From Liriodendron chinense (Eukaryota; Streptophyta; Magnoliopsida; Magnoliales; Magnoliaceae): a stretch of 64,000 bases of DNA. Each line of letters begins with the position of its first letter. Position 1 is the stretch's first letter. The notes beneath the pieces are model-generated. The model saw only the letters and a list, made by a program, of their open reading frames with translations, ran no database searches and was not told the DNA's origin. The stretch lies in assembly GCA_003013855.2 (NCBI GenBank), contig PVNU02002353.1:930001-994000 (forward strand), written 5' to 3'. The translations under genes were made by a program, and so were the position numbers. This document shows positions 35,283 through 47,745 of this stretch, piece by piece.

Positions 35283-36202
35283 GCAGTTTTCCTCAAGTTT
35301 CTTTCAAGCATCTCGAGGCCTTATAAGATAGGGTGACCCTATCTCCCCTAGTTTATTTATTATTATAGCTAAAGTTCTCAGCTGGAGTTTCAAGAGGCTA
35401 GTCGAGAGGGGCTTTTGTCTTCCTTATAAAGTTCCTCAGGGTTGTCCGATTATTTCTCTCATATTGTATGCTGATGGCACAATCATCTTCGTAAACAGTG
35501 ACTGTAAGTCCCTGAATGTGGTGAAGAGCTTCTTGCTTCAGTTTTAGGCAGTGTCGAGCCAGAAGATCAACAACAAGAAGAAAAAGGGTGTTTTGTGTCT
35601 AACAAGTTTCAAGTGCCAGGATTAAAAGAATTGATAGAACTATAGGTATGTCTAAATCTGTGTCGCCTTTCAGCTATCTTGGTGTCCCTATGATCCATGG
35701 TAGAGCTTGATGTGAGCTCTTTTAGCCTTTAATAGAGAGAGTCTTTAAAAAAAATCTACTAGTTGGAAGGTGCATTGTCTGAATGAGGCTGGAAAAATAG
35801 TTCTCATCAACCACATCATATCCTCGGTCTTAGATCATATTTTACCAGTTGGGAATGTGCCATCGAAGGTCATCTAAAAGTTGGAGGCTTGGTTTGCGGA
35901 CTTCTTCTGGGGTTCGAAAGATAGGAGAAAGAAGTGTCATTTGTCCAATTGGAAGAATTTCACTGTCCAGAGCAAAGGGAGGGCTCGAGATCAAAGGACT
36001 TAGAGAAGTCATGATCAGTCATATAATTAAATTGGTGTGGGCATTGACTTGTGCTGAAGACAAGAGTTTATGGGCTTCCCTCATGAGGAGTAAGTAAAAG
36101 GTAAAATTATCTGGCCGAGCTCTTCCTATGGCTGACCCAAAGAATTCTCCTTTTTGGAAAGGGATTTGCAAGCTCTTCATCCCCTTAATGATTGACCAAG
36201 TG
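35283..36202 (+). pseudogene. L1-type LINE reverse transcriptase fragment
   Basis: Translated pieces match plant non-LTR RT: GDPISPSLFIIIAKVLS, then VPQGCPIISLILYADGTIIF. The FADD catalytic motif is YADG, so the second Asp is lost. SYLGVPMIHGRA and, in the frame at 35849-36097, GGLEIKGLREV follow. Several stops interrupt it. The reading resumes after 38248 with the zinc-binding end, so an LTR-like element split it. Confidence 0.75.
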
Positions 36203-38248
36203 TGATAGCTGTTCGCTCGCCTCAAGTGCAAGGCTACGATGTAATAATAATTCTCAGTAAGACCGAGGTTGATCCACAGGGAAAGAGGTAAACAATTTGA
36301 ACTATCCTAAAACAAGGAAAATCTGAGAATTGAGAAGAACTAGAGAACCAAGGATCCACTTGTAGTAATCCAATATCATCTACTCATCCAAGCACAACAC
36401 AATTATAATCAAAGTTCTATCTCTCATCTAATTGGAGGATATAACATTCAAGCACAAACAATCCCACTTAAATCTAGAAATCAAATTCTAGTTCTAATGA
36501 AGTACATAGAACTTGAACTTGTAACCTTCGAAGTAACAGCCATGCCAAGAGATTATGGCATGCTCTAGGGCTACTACAATTCGAATCTAAACAAACTCAT
36601 CATGGCAATCTTAGAGAATTGCAAAGATCTCATGTCCGGAGTATATAAATTCTCATTATTCATCTAAAAATTCAAACTTTATTCAAACTAGAAGTTTAAA
36701 ATTCACAATTAAGAAAAGAGTATTTATATAAACAAATTAAAGCATTGAAACTAACTACAAGTTTCACCTCTTAGCTCTAGCTAAGAGGTTAACTAAAAAA
36801 AGCATTAAAAACTAGAATTAAAACTAAGAAAAGAAAGAAAAACTAGTTGTATGAGGTTAGGAAGCCTCCTAGAACTTGAACTCCTTGCTCCCACGTCTTT
36901 AACTACCCTAGAAGAGAAGAGAGCTCTCATATTTATAATGCAGCAAGATGACAGCAACAATGTAGATTTTGTTTCGCTTGGTACAACATAACCAATAATT
37001 AGATTGGCTTCAAATTTGATTTGTAGCTTCCTTGGAACTTGATCTTCCTCATAGATGGTTTAGATTTTCAAGATTATCTTTTGAGTGGGCCCACCAGTCA
37101 GATTAGCAACCGCTTCTCAAAATCGCGCAATTCGGGTACCTCCAGAATTAGTCATCTTGCTTTCAACGCTATGGAGTGTATATAGGTGGAATTGGTCTCA
37201 AATTTTGAATATTAGTAGAAACCTTCCTCCTCTAGATGATAGACGGCTTAGATTGTCCAAATAAATTCTAAAATTGGGTTCAAAAATTAGAACATTTAGA
37301 GCTTTTTATAAAATCTGCGTAGTTGGAATCTTTCTGAATAGTGCATCTTTCTTCAACCGGTACGATCAAACCATACATCCTTTTGACCTAAAATTTTATG
37401 ATTATTCATATATAGATGTGGTTTAAAAGATGGTCGGATTAGCTTCTTCATATCATTAATGATGGTCCACCTAGTCCATTTCAGATTTGAGCAGCGGAAT
37501 CAGAGAACTTTCTAGACGTACAGTTCATTTATTTTGGCCGCCACGGTCAATCCGTAGCTTCGATCGACACGAAACTACTTGGAATTTTTCGGCGTTGAGC
37601 TAATCTTCAATATGGACAGATTGGAATTGCAATAATCATCACGATGGCCCCATGAACTGAGTCGAAAATAAAAAAACTGAACTACCTGTTTCATATTTGA
37701 AATCCCAAAATTAGAAAGTGCATGGCCGACCGATCAGTCGGACCCATCTGGTCTTTGTTCCAGTAGCTCTTGATGAAGGCTGTTTGGGTGGCAGACTGAT
37801 CTAGACCAGTCTAGCCAACATGGCCGACTGGTCTTGACCGGTTAAGCCTCTATGTGAGCTGATTTTTCACTTCTTTCTTCACCTCTTTCCTCCATCTCTT
37901 GGGTATTTCCTCCTTAGATCTTCAAAGTGTGTTAGAGTGGTCATTTAGCACAAAAATAGTAAAGTCTTTCTCTCATTCCTATATTCACAAAAACATGTAT
38001 TAGATAGGTCTTTTATCATAGAAAGTATGCATAATGTAATGATGAAAAGGGGTTAGAATATGTAATATTCATGGCTCAACAATGGCTAGTAGGTAAAGGA
38101 GATTGCAATCTCTAGTCAGATAATTAGACTAGTCTTGGTCCCCTTAGCGCCTGGCTCCAGCATCTGATTCCATTCGTAGCCGAAAGTGCGAGATGTGTTG
38201 GGCCTAAATGGGCTTCGCGCATATGCCCCTCATCATTCGCTGCTATCA
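36203..38248 (-). mobile_element. LTR-like non-coding insertion splitting the LINE
   Basis: A 2046-base block begins TGATAGCT and ends GCTATCA (7-base terminal inversion, TG...CA), as LTRs do. It contains no credible ORF. It carries a GACCGAGGTTGATCCACAGG block near the left, a TATAAATA box on the minus strand near 36928, and GGCCGACCGATCAGTCGG-type iterons near 37720-37850. I could not find a clean target duplication (left flank CCAAGTG, right flank GGTGATG). It could be a solo LTR or a non-autonomous retroelement. Confidence 0.5.
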
Positions 38249-38750
38249 GGTGATGTGCTTCAGTTCATCCAGTTGGAAAGCTTCTGCATGTCAAACAGAG
38301 ATGACATCCATGCTTGGCAGTGAGTTCCTTCAGGGTTATTCTTAGTTAAATCAGCCTAGGATTTGCGTAAATCTTCAGCTGAGCTAAAAGGATGGACGAA
38401 GTGGGTATGGCATGCAAAAATGCCTCCCAAGATTTTCTGTTTTCGTTTGGAAGCTATTATAGGGTGCAGATCCAGTTTATTGTAGGGTCCAAGATAGAGG
38501 GGTTCACCTGGCTTCAAGGTGCGTTTTTTTGTTTCTCAGAGTGCAGTTCGAACAGAGAGATGCTAGATCATTTGTTCGTGAGGGGGGAATTGGCCTCCAA
38601 GGTATGGTCCCATTTTAGCCAGTTGTTTTGCATTTCTCTTCTTAGGGGGAAAAGTTGGTGGGTGGGAGAGCCTGGCAATGGTGACGGTATGCGTTTTCAG
38701 TTGACTAGGCATCCTCAATATGTGGCCTCCTTCTTGATCTGATTTTTCGG
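38249..38750 (+). pseudogene. LINE 3' part with zf-RVT-like domain
   Basis: The frame at 38392-38742 contains CSSNREMLDHLFVRGELASKVWSHF, the tail of the reverse-transcriptase zinc-binding domain typical of plant L1 elements (x-E-x3-HLF-x5-A-x2-VW). The upstream part of the domain is decayed. It continues the LINE broken at 36202. Confidence 0.6.
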
Positions 38751-39612
38751 GAAGTATAGCTAGAAAGGAACATTAGGAGTAATGATAATGCATCTGGTAA
38801 TGAGGCGGGAACCATCCTCAGAATTCCAAGATGGTTGAGGTTATTTAGTCATTGAATGACCCAATTGAGACTTTTTTCTTTTAAGTTTCCACCATACAAA
38901 CTCACACTCGTTGGATAAACCGTTTGGATCATTGGAAGATGACCCAAATTTAAAGGCTAAACTGCCCAGTTTTTTTATTTTTCTTTTACATTTTCATTTT
39001 CTTTTGAGAAGCACACCAACTATAATTTTGTTGATAAAGCAAAATTTCTGAACAGGAATTCCTTATGTCTTCATCACAGATGAGCCGCACTTGTGACAAA
39101 TATCACCCAGATTTTGAAAATCTCGTAACACTGTTGCAAATATTCATTAAACGATATTATCCCAGTATTATTCTGATATTTTCAAAATGCCGGCAGATGC
39201 ACATTTTTATCAGGAAATTATTGCAATATTAATTTCAAAAACAGTATTAAGCTTAAGGACTTTGTTGTATAAATAAATACTAGAGCTAAACTCGTTTTTG
39301 AAGTGAACTACATCCCTTCGCTTCCTTTTCTTAAAAACCTGGATTACCTTAGTCTCTCGACTGGTAGTACTCCAGCTGGAAGACGCTTTTCTGTGAATAT
39401 TCTAACCTCAGTTATGTGGTGGCCGCGAAAGCGAAAAATGGCAATTCCGTAATTAAAAGTGTCAATGATGGTAGCTTTTGAATAATGAAACGATTTGTCA
39501 GATTCGACGGCCGAAACCTAAGTTCGTGCGTTGGTGAGTCGTAGATAATAAATAGTCTTCCGCGGCGCTATGGTCCAAAGACGGCCGACAGAGAAGAAGA
39601 GGAAACAAACAA
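38751..39612. other. Intergenic DNA right of the LINE
   Basis: AT-rich sequence with no credible frame. It may include the decayed LINE 3' end. No poly-A tail or target duplication was identified. Confidence 0.4.
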
Positions 39613-39622
39613 CAGCTACCTA

Positions 39623-40114
39623 GGAAGCGGATTGCGTACTGAGTAAACTCTGTGGGGCCCACCATGATTTATGTACTTTATCCACTCTATCCATCCATTT
39701 TACTAGATAATTTTAGTGCCTGAAGCCAAAAATAAAGCATATACAAAGTTCCATAGGACCACGCCATAGGAAATAGTGTGGATTGAACGTATGCCGTTGA
39801 AAATTTCTTCGGTACCATTGAAGTTTTGGATCAAGCTGATATTTTTGTTTTCACTTCATCCATGTCCGTATGATCTTATGAACAGGTTGGATGACAAATA
39901 AACATCACCGTAGGTCCTAGAAAGGTTTCAACAATGGAAATCATTATTCCCTGTTTCTTGTGGTGTGATCAACCTGGGTTTAGGATATGCTTCAATTATG
40001 GGCTAAGCCCCTAAAATAAGCTGAAAAAACGGATGGGCGGTGTGGATAAATCACATACATTCATGATGGGCCCAACAGAGCTTATTCAGTACCATACAGT
40101 AAGCAATCCGATTT
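39623..40114. mobile_element. Mutator-like MITE with 10-base target duplication
   Basis: CAGCTACCTA occurs on both sides (39613-39622 and 40115-40124). The ends are inverse copies: GGAAGCGGATTGCGTACTG at the left and AAATCGGATTGCTTACTG when the right end is read on the other strand. A 9-11 base duplication points to the Mutator superfamily. The interior is the GTGGGGCCCACCATGAT foldback core, with its inverse near 40033-40075 (GGGCGGTGTGGATAA, then GATGGGCCCA). Size is 492 bases, with no ORF. Confidence 0.7.
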
Positions 40115-40160
40115 CAGCTACCTAACCTAACCCTTCAACACGTCTTAAGATCACGACTCG

Positions 40161-40356
40161 GCTGTCAATGGATCGGATCATGGTCCGACTCCGATCCGAT
40201 TTAACCGGATTTGGATCATTAATCAGATCAATGGATCGGATACGGATCAAAATATGTGATCTGTTTATTAATCGGATTTGGATTCGGAGCGACCCTGCTC
40301 CGATCCGATAATGATCCGATTACATTTAAAAAAAAAAAATCCATAACTACTGTCGC

Positions 40357-40402
<46 letters not shown>

Positions 40403-40855
40403 CCACCAACAGAGTGAGGGAGAGGGACCCACCAAGCTGGAAGACTCTTAGGCGTTTCAACCCACCCCTTGCGCAACGCACCCACATAGGTCAGTCACAA
40501 GATGGACCCACCCAGCTGGAAGACGCTATGCGTTTCAACAGCAGGTACGTCTTCTTCTTCGTTTATTTTTTTGCTTTTTTTTTTTAACCGCAGCTTAGGC
40601 ATTTCAACAGCAAACCTGCCATACGCGATGCACAAAATGAATATGATCTAAACCATCAGTTCAGTAGGGCCCATGGTGGATGGACGGATCGAGTCGGATC
40701 GGAGTCGGATCAGCTGAATCTCTGTCGGGTTGGATTTCGGCTAAATGTTTAGAGATCGTCGGATTTCGGGTCGGATACGGATCACCTGGATCACAAATCG
40801 GATCGGATACGGATCAGCTACTATCCGCTCCAAATCCGATCCGTTGACAGCCCTA
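40161..40855. mobile_element. Non-autonomous hAT element with 8-base target duplication
   Basis: ACGACTCG flanks the element exactly on both sides (40153-40160 and 40856-40863). The right end, read inward, is TAGGGCTGTCAACGGATCGG. The left end is GCTGTCAATGGATCGGAT, lacking the outer TAGG. An 8-base duplication and a TAGGGNTGTCAA-type end are typical of hAT elements. The subterminal regions are packed with GATCCGAT/ATCGGATC motifs. It contains a (GA)n run (about 40363-40395) and an internal duplicated block (AGCTGGAAGAC, then GCGTTTCAAC). There is no transposase. Confidence 0.8.
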
Positions 40856-40863
40856 ACGACTCG

Positions 40864-41026
40864 TCACTCTTAAGCTGAGTCATACATGATGAGCCAGGTT
40901 TTGAGACACCCCTATTAGCGCGCCTTGATTCTGGAAATTATTTGGAGCCCATGATCTTTCCCCAGGTCTAACAAAACACACACAAACACAACTAGTTGGA
41001 CGTACAACTAGTTGCCTTATTCAATT
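40864..41026. other. Continuation of the interrupted repeat
   Basis: TCACTCTTAAGCTGAGTCATAC continues the repeat interrupted by the hAT element; the uninterrupted form is near 30340-30370. No gene. Confidence 0.5.
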
Positions 41027-41244
41027 GAAGGGTCACTAACAGTGTGGGTGTGTGTACTAACAGTGGGATGTGTAAGGTATTGAATCCCAACGTCAGGGTG
41101 GCTAACATTGAAGGGTGACTAACAGTGTGGGTGTGTGTACTAATTAACAGTGGGATGTGTAAGGTATGGAATCCCAACGTGGGGGTGGCCAACATTGAAG
41201 GGTGACTAACAGTATGGGTGTGTACTAACAGTGGGATGTGTGAA
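41027..41244. repeat. Minisatellite, three units of about 85 bases
   Basis: Units start at about 41027, 41110 and 41197 with GAAGGGTSACTAACAGT, and each contains GGGATGTGTAAGGTAT or a variant. The third unit is shortened. An A run follows at 41251-41274. Its unreversed complement is at about 13530-13737. Confidence 0.8.
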
Positions 41245-41253
41245 CTAACCCCC

Positions 41254-41284
<31 letters not shown>

Positions 41285-44200
41285 TGCCTTTTTCAATTAC
41301 TGATTAATGTTAACAAATGCCACCCAAGGAAAAGTTATTAGAAAAAGAAAAAGAGTTTACAGCTTGAGTGGGCTCCACAGTGATGTTAATGTGAAATCCA
41401 CCCCAACCATCAGGCGAGTCACCCCATGACCGGGCGAAGGCCCAAAAATAATCCCCATCTGTAGTTTAGGCGGACCACATAATTGAAAACTGTGTACATG
41501 GAAAGCTCACCCTCCAAACAGTTTCTCTTGGTGGGGCTCATTTGAACCATGGGCTTGATTTGTGGGCCTCAGGCTTAGATTGTGGTTTGGCATCTAATGG
41601 TTGGAGTGGATTTCACATTCTCATCATGGTGGACTTGTTAAAATTAAGAGTGGGTGGACGTCTTTCCCAACTATATGTATGGCCACTTGAATTACAACTC
41701 AGCATAATTTTTTGCTATGGGTCCATTGTGGGATTACACATCTAATGGTTCAACTGGATCTAACATCCACGTTATTGTGGGCCCCTTAAAAAATGAAAGG
41801 TTGGCGCCTGTCCTGCACACCTTCCGTTTCCGGAGTAGTGATAGCGAATAAGGTGTTACCTGGGGAACACTGAAGTGGGTGTTTCTTTTACTGTGGGCCC
41901 ACCTAGATGTATTTGTTGTATATCCACTCCATTCATCAGTTTTTGCAGATTACTCTAAGGCTTGTTCCCAAAAAATGCATTAGATTTAATTTTCAAGTGG
42001 GCCACATCACAGGAAACAGTGGGAATCGACCATTAAAAGCTCATCCGGGGACACAAATTTTTTGGACAAAGCTGGTTTTTGTTTTTGTTTTTTTTCCTTC
42101 ATTCAGGTCTGTGTGACCTTATTAACATGTTGGATGGAAAATAAACATTACGGTGGGCCATAGCAAGTTTTTAATGGCGGGAGTTCATGTCCATTGTTTC
42201 TTGTAGTGTGGTCCCCTTGAGATTTGGATATACTTATTTCTTGGTATCATGCACTAAAATGATATTTAAAAACTGATGGACAGAGTGGATATACAGGGAA
42301 TACATCAAGGTGGGCCCCACGGTCAGGGAAATAGCCACGACAGTGTTACACAACGTCACCCGATAACAGCCAGTACGCTCCCAAATATTGTCAGGAATCG
42401 GATTGGGTACATTAGAACACAACACTAAGATCGGCTCATGTTGATGTGCCAAAGACATTTGGCCCCACCATGACTTATGTGTTATATGGCACCAGCCATC
42501 CATTTTGCAAGATCAGTTTAGGTCAGGAACCAAAACTTGAAGCAAATACAATGCTCAAGCAGACCACACCACAAGGAAGAGTGGGAACTGAACGTCCACA
42601 ATTGAAAACTTCTTAGGTCAATGGAAGTTTTGGGTGAAGCTGATATTTAATTGTGTTTCATCTGAGTCTTCGTGACCTTATGAACATGTTAGATGGCAAA
42701 TAAATATTATGATGGGTCCAAGGAAGGTTTCAAAGGTAGAGTCATTGTTCCCACTGCTTTATGAAGTATGGTTCAATTGAGTTTTATATTTGCCTAATTT
42801 TTTTATCCAGACCTAAAGTGATCCAGAAAAAAGGATGGACGGTGTGGAGATAACGCATGCATAACGGTGGGCCTATAGAACCTTGCCACATCAAAACAAT
42901 CCTGACTTAAGTGCTGTGTTCAACCATTCGCAAACTGGGTCCTGTTGTAGAACTAACTTTAGCAAGACAGGTCCACCCTTCACTTTTTTAATAGGGCCCA
43001 CCATAACATGCCAGTGAGATTCACTCTGATCATTAGATGTGTAATACTATGTTGGGCTAGAGCCAAAACATCAGTCGGAGCAGTGATTCAATTGGGCCAT
43101 ACCAATTAAAATAGTTGGTAGAGATGTCCACCCTTTACTGAGAATGTGAAATCCAATCCAACCATTAGATGTTACACCAAAATCTAGACCTGATGCCCCA
43201 AAAAAACAACCCTATGAGTGATTCAAGTGGGCTATATTAATGGAAACAGTGTGGGTAAGCTTTCTATGTATATTATTTCAAATTGTGTGGTCCACCTGTG
43301 CAAGCGGACGAGGATCATTTTTGGAGCCTTGTGTCTAGCATGGGGTGAGTCATCTATTATTTATTAGCATTAACTTCTCTCTGTGCAACGTTCATTAACA
43401 TTAGCCTTTTTTTTTTTACCCACAAGTGAATTTAGACTGACCAAATGCTGTCCTCGTTCTGATATCTTTATTTAACTCTGACCGCTGACATTTTCTCTTC
43501 AACGACAATTTGATGTCTGCCGAGCAAATTCTTTTGAGCCGTCAAATTACCGACTCGATTGACGTAGGACTACTAATACAATGGATGACTTTCCGTACAG
43601 AGCGTCATTACATAGTAGAAATCCCCAAACATCTTAAAATGAGAGAGTATGGCCATCTGTATGCATGCACACTTCGGCTGATCGCTGTAAAGCATGAGAT
43701 TGATGCATCTTGCTCCCAATTGTCCACATCGTGGGCTCCACTTCAGATGGCACATGTTAAATCCTAACCTCTAATTGTTGGAGAGCTTTGGGTTGAATTT
43801 GGACCATTGATCTTTATGGCTTTATCATCCATTTTTTCACCAACAATTGGTCTGTTTCGGTCATGCGTGACAGGCGTGTTGGAGTGAGTACTGAAATGTG
43901 ATTGAGAGATTGAATTTGGTACTAATTAGGCATCTATTCCGCCATGGATCATGAAAAGATTTGGGGATTTTTTTTTTTTTTTTTGCCCTTCACATGAAAT
44001 GACTTTTAATTAAATGCATAATAAGACCCACGGTTCAATCAACCAGTCATTTCCACTCTATTTAGTAATGATGAAATGAATTCCAAATAACAATAATTAT
44101 CATTTTTATAATTAATTTCTCCACTTGTAATTCAAACAAATTGATAGACTTTGATATATATCAAATTCTGTATTATATTATAGTATCTCTTTACAAAGAA

Positions 44201-44837
44201 AAGCAGAGTATTTAAGGCTATACATGGTTCTACCGAGATTGCGCCTAAAAAGACTTAACAGAAAGCTATCTCTACAATTAAGGGATTTCTATCCTTCTAT
44301 ACCTCAATCAGAATCACTCACGCTAACACAAACCCCCTACAAATGGAATCAGTAAGAACTTATGTTTCAATATTGTTCAAGAAAATCATCCTTGGATCGA
44401 TAATTATTATTTATTCTTTTCTTGTTTCACTCAAGCAGGTCTTTATAATCGGATGCGATCATGATATCTTTTTTTTTTTTTTTTTTCCATAATTGTGACC
44501 TATCAATAATTTAAAGAAATTCTGGGCAATAACAGCATAGAGACTCTGGTTTTGAATAAAAGTAAAACTATCGAAACATGCCGAGAACTTAGGATTAGGA
44601 AGCTCTACTTTCATCTCTTCAAAAACTGATAATTTCATGTAAATGTAACGAAAGTGAAGGAGAAAGACAAACAACTCTAAAATATATACATATATCTAAT
44701 AGTAATGACCAGATCCTTCAAAGAGAAAAGTAAAAGAAAAAAAAACCTACGCCTTACTCAACCAATCCATGTTAGGGAATTTGTATACTGTAGCCTAATA
44801 AAAGTGTTAAAAAAAAAAAAAAAAAGTTGTCCGGATT

Positions 44838-45110
44838 TCATCCTTGCTTCGGAGCAACAGGATCTTTGTCACCCTCACGCGATCCAACAGCTGTTAATGA
44901 TGCAGCTCCCAATCCCTCTGTAACCCTAGTCGTTGCTGTGTTTTCACGGCTAGACTGGACAATGGATGTTTGTTCACCTCCGTCGTCCAAACTAGTGGAG
45001 TTTGCATCACTAGCGTATCTGATGAAGGCCATGCCAAGAACCATATCATGCACTTTGGAGTACGCCGCCACCGATGTCTACCTTAGAAGGCTAACCACCG
45101 CATTCGCCAT
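44838..45110 (-). pseudogene. Small hypothetical gene copy P4, premature stop at codon 11
   Basis: Nearly identical to P2 (17350-17622) over the 273-base frame, with the same start and stop. Codon 11, GAG in P2, is TAG here (plus-strand CTA at 45078-45080), so the protein would end after ten residues. Re-initiation at the internal Met (45069-45071) would give a 77-residue product lacking the N-terminus. The leader intron and the TATA box (45714-45722) are retained. Either this is a null allele or copy, or the locus acts as RNA. Confidence 0.5.
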
Positions 45111-45713
45111 TGGCCTCTGCATGACAAGCACCCAATTTAGAACAACCGAAAACAGGAAAAACAAATGGTATTATGAGATTTCATATGATGGAGCCAACTA
45201 AGATTGCGGAAATCAACCCTATTTCTATGGTGCATATGGCCCATGCATTTGTCTGATTGACCATGTTGATGTTCATGGGACCATGGGACAACCAATCAAC
45301 GTTTATGATCCTGATCACCGTACTGGTTTGGTTCTCAATATGCAGGGCTTGATCAGTAGGCTTGCAAATAGATGATTGGACCAAAGCAATTAATGGTTTA
45401 CATTCACTGATCAAGCTCCATTAATGACTAGACGGTGGGAATTATCTAATGGTGAAATTATGTGACGTGGCCCATCAACAAAAAGCTTCCTTTTCTTAAT
45501 CTTGCACATCACCTACTAATAACCATTCCTCATTTCCAATGGTTGCATGAGACTCTACCCCAAAAACAAGCCAAAAGGATTAAAAGACGGCAGAAACTAG
45601 AAAAGAAAAAAGCTGAAATTTACATTAGCAAGGAATCAGATTGGAAAGGAAAACGCTGAGATCCCAATGAAGAAGAATCAACTCCAATCCCTGCAATGAT
45701 GGAGAAATGCTCT

Positions 45714-45722
45714 TCTTATATA
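45714..45722 (-). promoter_or_regulatory. TATA box of small gene copy P4
   Basis: The minus strand reads CTATATAAG in the same context as upstream of P2, so the promoter is preserved although the frame is broken. Confidence 0.45.
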
Positions 45723-47113
45723 GATATTCCAAACTACAACTTGGCTGATATAACATAATATAATATAGTAAGACGAACCTTGCTAATTCCACACGCGTGT
45801 GCAATCAAACTCATGTACACACCACATGTTACAACATGGCTTGGAAAATCCTAGATCCAATCCATCTATCCGAAAGGGACAACTATATTGATGACTTAGC
45901 CCAAGAATCAGGTTGACCCACTGATCATTTTAGCCACAGTTACAATGTACGGCGCCTCTGAAGAACCGGGCTGAATATTTCTAAGCAACCCACCTATTTC
46001 CAATATTTGAGCTCATATGCTGAGTGTACCTGATTCCATACATGTAGAAGTCCGACCAACTTGATGGATGGATGGGTTCTTACACCCATGTGGCACATGC
46101 GTGGCATGTACATGAGCTTTATTGCACATGCATGTGCACTTAGCAAAGCTCAGTAATGTAATATAATGAGAAATGGGCTCCTAGTTATACATTAGTCAAT
46201 TTGGATGGCTCATTGAAACTTTCTATTAAGTCCCGAACACTTTGGATCGTTCATTGGAACTTTCTATTAAGTCCCGAACACTTTGGATGATCCTTTAATT
46301 GAGTCTTATGCTCTACAGCCATCCTTTTTCCAGTCTATGATGGATGACTATGATTGCTTAACAAAAGTGATTTAGAATCAAGAGCAATCCACGAATATGG
46401 CCTATCAGAAAGCTGGGATTAGACTGTTGATCGGACCTGCTTTTGTGTGAACAATATTGACCGTCCATATTAAAGGCTGTTAATCAATAGTTAATATTTG
46501 TTGAATTAATGTGATGTTTTTATAGCAGCTCAGCCCAGGAAATATGAATTGGGCTTAATGAGCAATCTCGATCAATGAACTGGACTTTCCAAAGTGGACC
46601 AATGCAACAATGCTCTCCATGGAGCGTTTATCTAATATAATAAAGAAAAGAGTTCCGTCTTACTCGACGATTTTTTATTGTTTTTCGATGACTTGCCCGG
46701 CAACTTTACTGGAACGCTGGCACGCAGATCACGTTGTATGACTTCAAGTGGACCGTTCGTGCATCTTGTTTACACTGCTGTGAGAATAAACCTTATATCA
46801 GTGGAAACTACGATTGTCCCATCTTGATACAGTAATGTTTTCTGGCACATGTTTCTCTCTAAATAATGGATCATCTTCAAAATAAATAAGTAAAAGATAA
46901 AAGAAATAAAGTGAAAAAGAAAAGAATTTTACCGTCTGCAGTTCAGAGCGTGATCAGTCCTCGAGTCCTCTAGTGTGCATGCACTTATGGTTTGAACCCT
47001 CATGCGAGTCTTGTGCAACTTGTTGAAGTCAACTCAAACTCGTTCAAGTCAACTTAAACTCAGTTGTACCTAATAAAAAAATTTGTGTAAGTCAACTCAA
47101 ACTCGATCGATTG

Positions 47114-47431
47114 TGGTGGAATAGGTGATACTGAAATCTATGTTGAGACAGGGCCACCAATCGATCGATCAGGGTTGGTCGATCAATCACAATTAAAGAT
47201 TTTTGCACAACGAGCTTTTTAGATGGTTTTGTGGTCGGGCGATCAATCGACTAGGTTGGCCGATTGATCGATAGGGGCCGTCGATCAATCGACGGCAGTG
47301 CATCGTATTATATAGTTTACACGATCTCGCACGGGTTTGCGTAAAATGTTTTTATTTCTAGTTTTGTTACCTATTTAAGTGGGTGTCAATGGACATTAGG
47401 GTATCCTAGATTTGCAAGGGTTGAGAGAAGA

Positions 47432-47478
<47 letters not shown>

Positions 47479-47742
47479 AGGGTGAGAGAAAGAGCTTTGA
47501 GAGCTTGGGATTTCTCATAGGGTGGGCTTAGATCTGGGTTTTTGTTTCTTTATTCTCTTGTAACCTTTGATATCATAGTGGATTCGCTTTGTGGTGTGGT
47601 GTGTTTTTTTACCCGTGAAGGGATTTTTCCATGTAAATTTGGATTGCCTTTTTGTGCTTGTTGATTATTGCTTGGTGTTTACCATTTTGAGAATATCTCA
47701 TTTGATCTCTTGCTTCTTTTGTCGTGGGCCGATTTTCCCAAC
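47114..47742 (+). mobile_element. Copia-type LTR, duplicate copy
   Basis: Counterpart of 19634-20260. Its start is TGGTGG instead of TGTTGG and its end is CCAACT instead of CCAACA, so both termini carry point changes. The (GA)n run here follows GAGGAAGA at about 47430 and differs in length. Confidence 0.65.
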
Positions 47743-47745
47743 TAG

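Larger units (their letters stand above)
32762..41849 (+). repeat. Source-orientation partner of the complemented block
   Basis: The biologically readable version of 5295-14343. It encodes recognisable Copia RT and LINE RT, and its MITEs have coherent termini, so this copy is the correct one and the 5295-14343 copy is altered. Confidence 0.95.
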
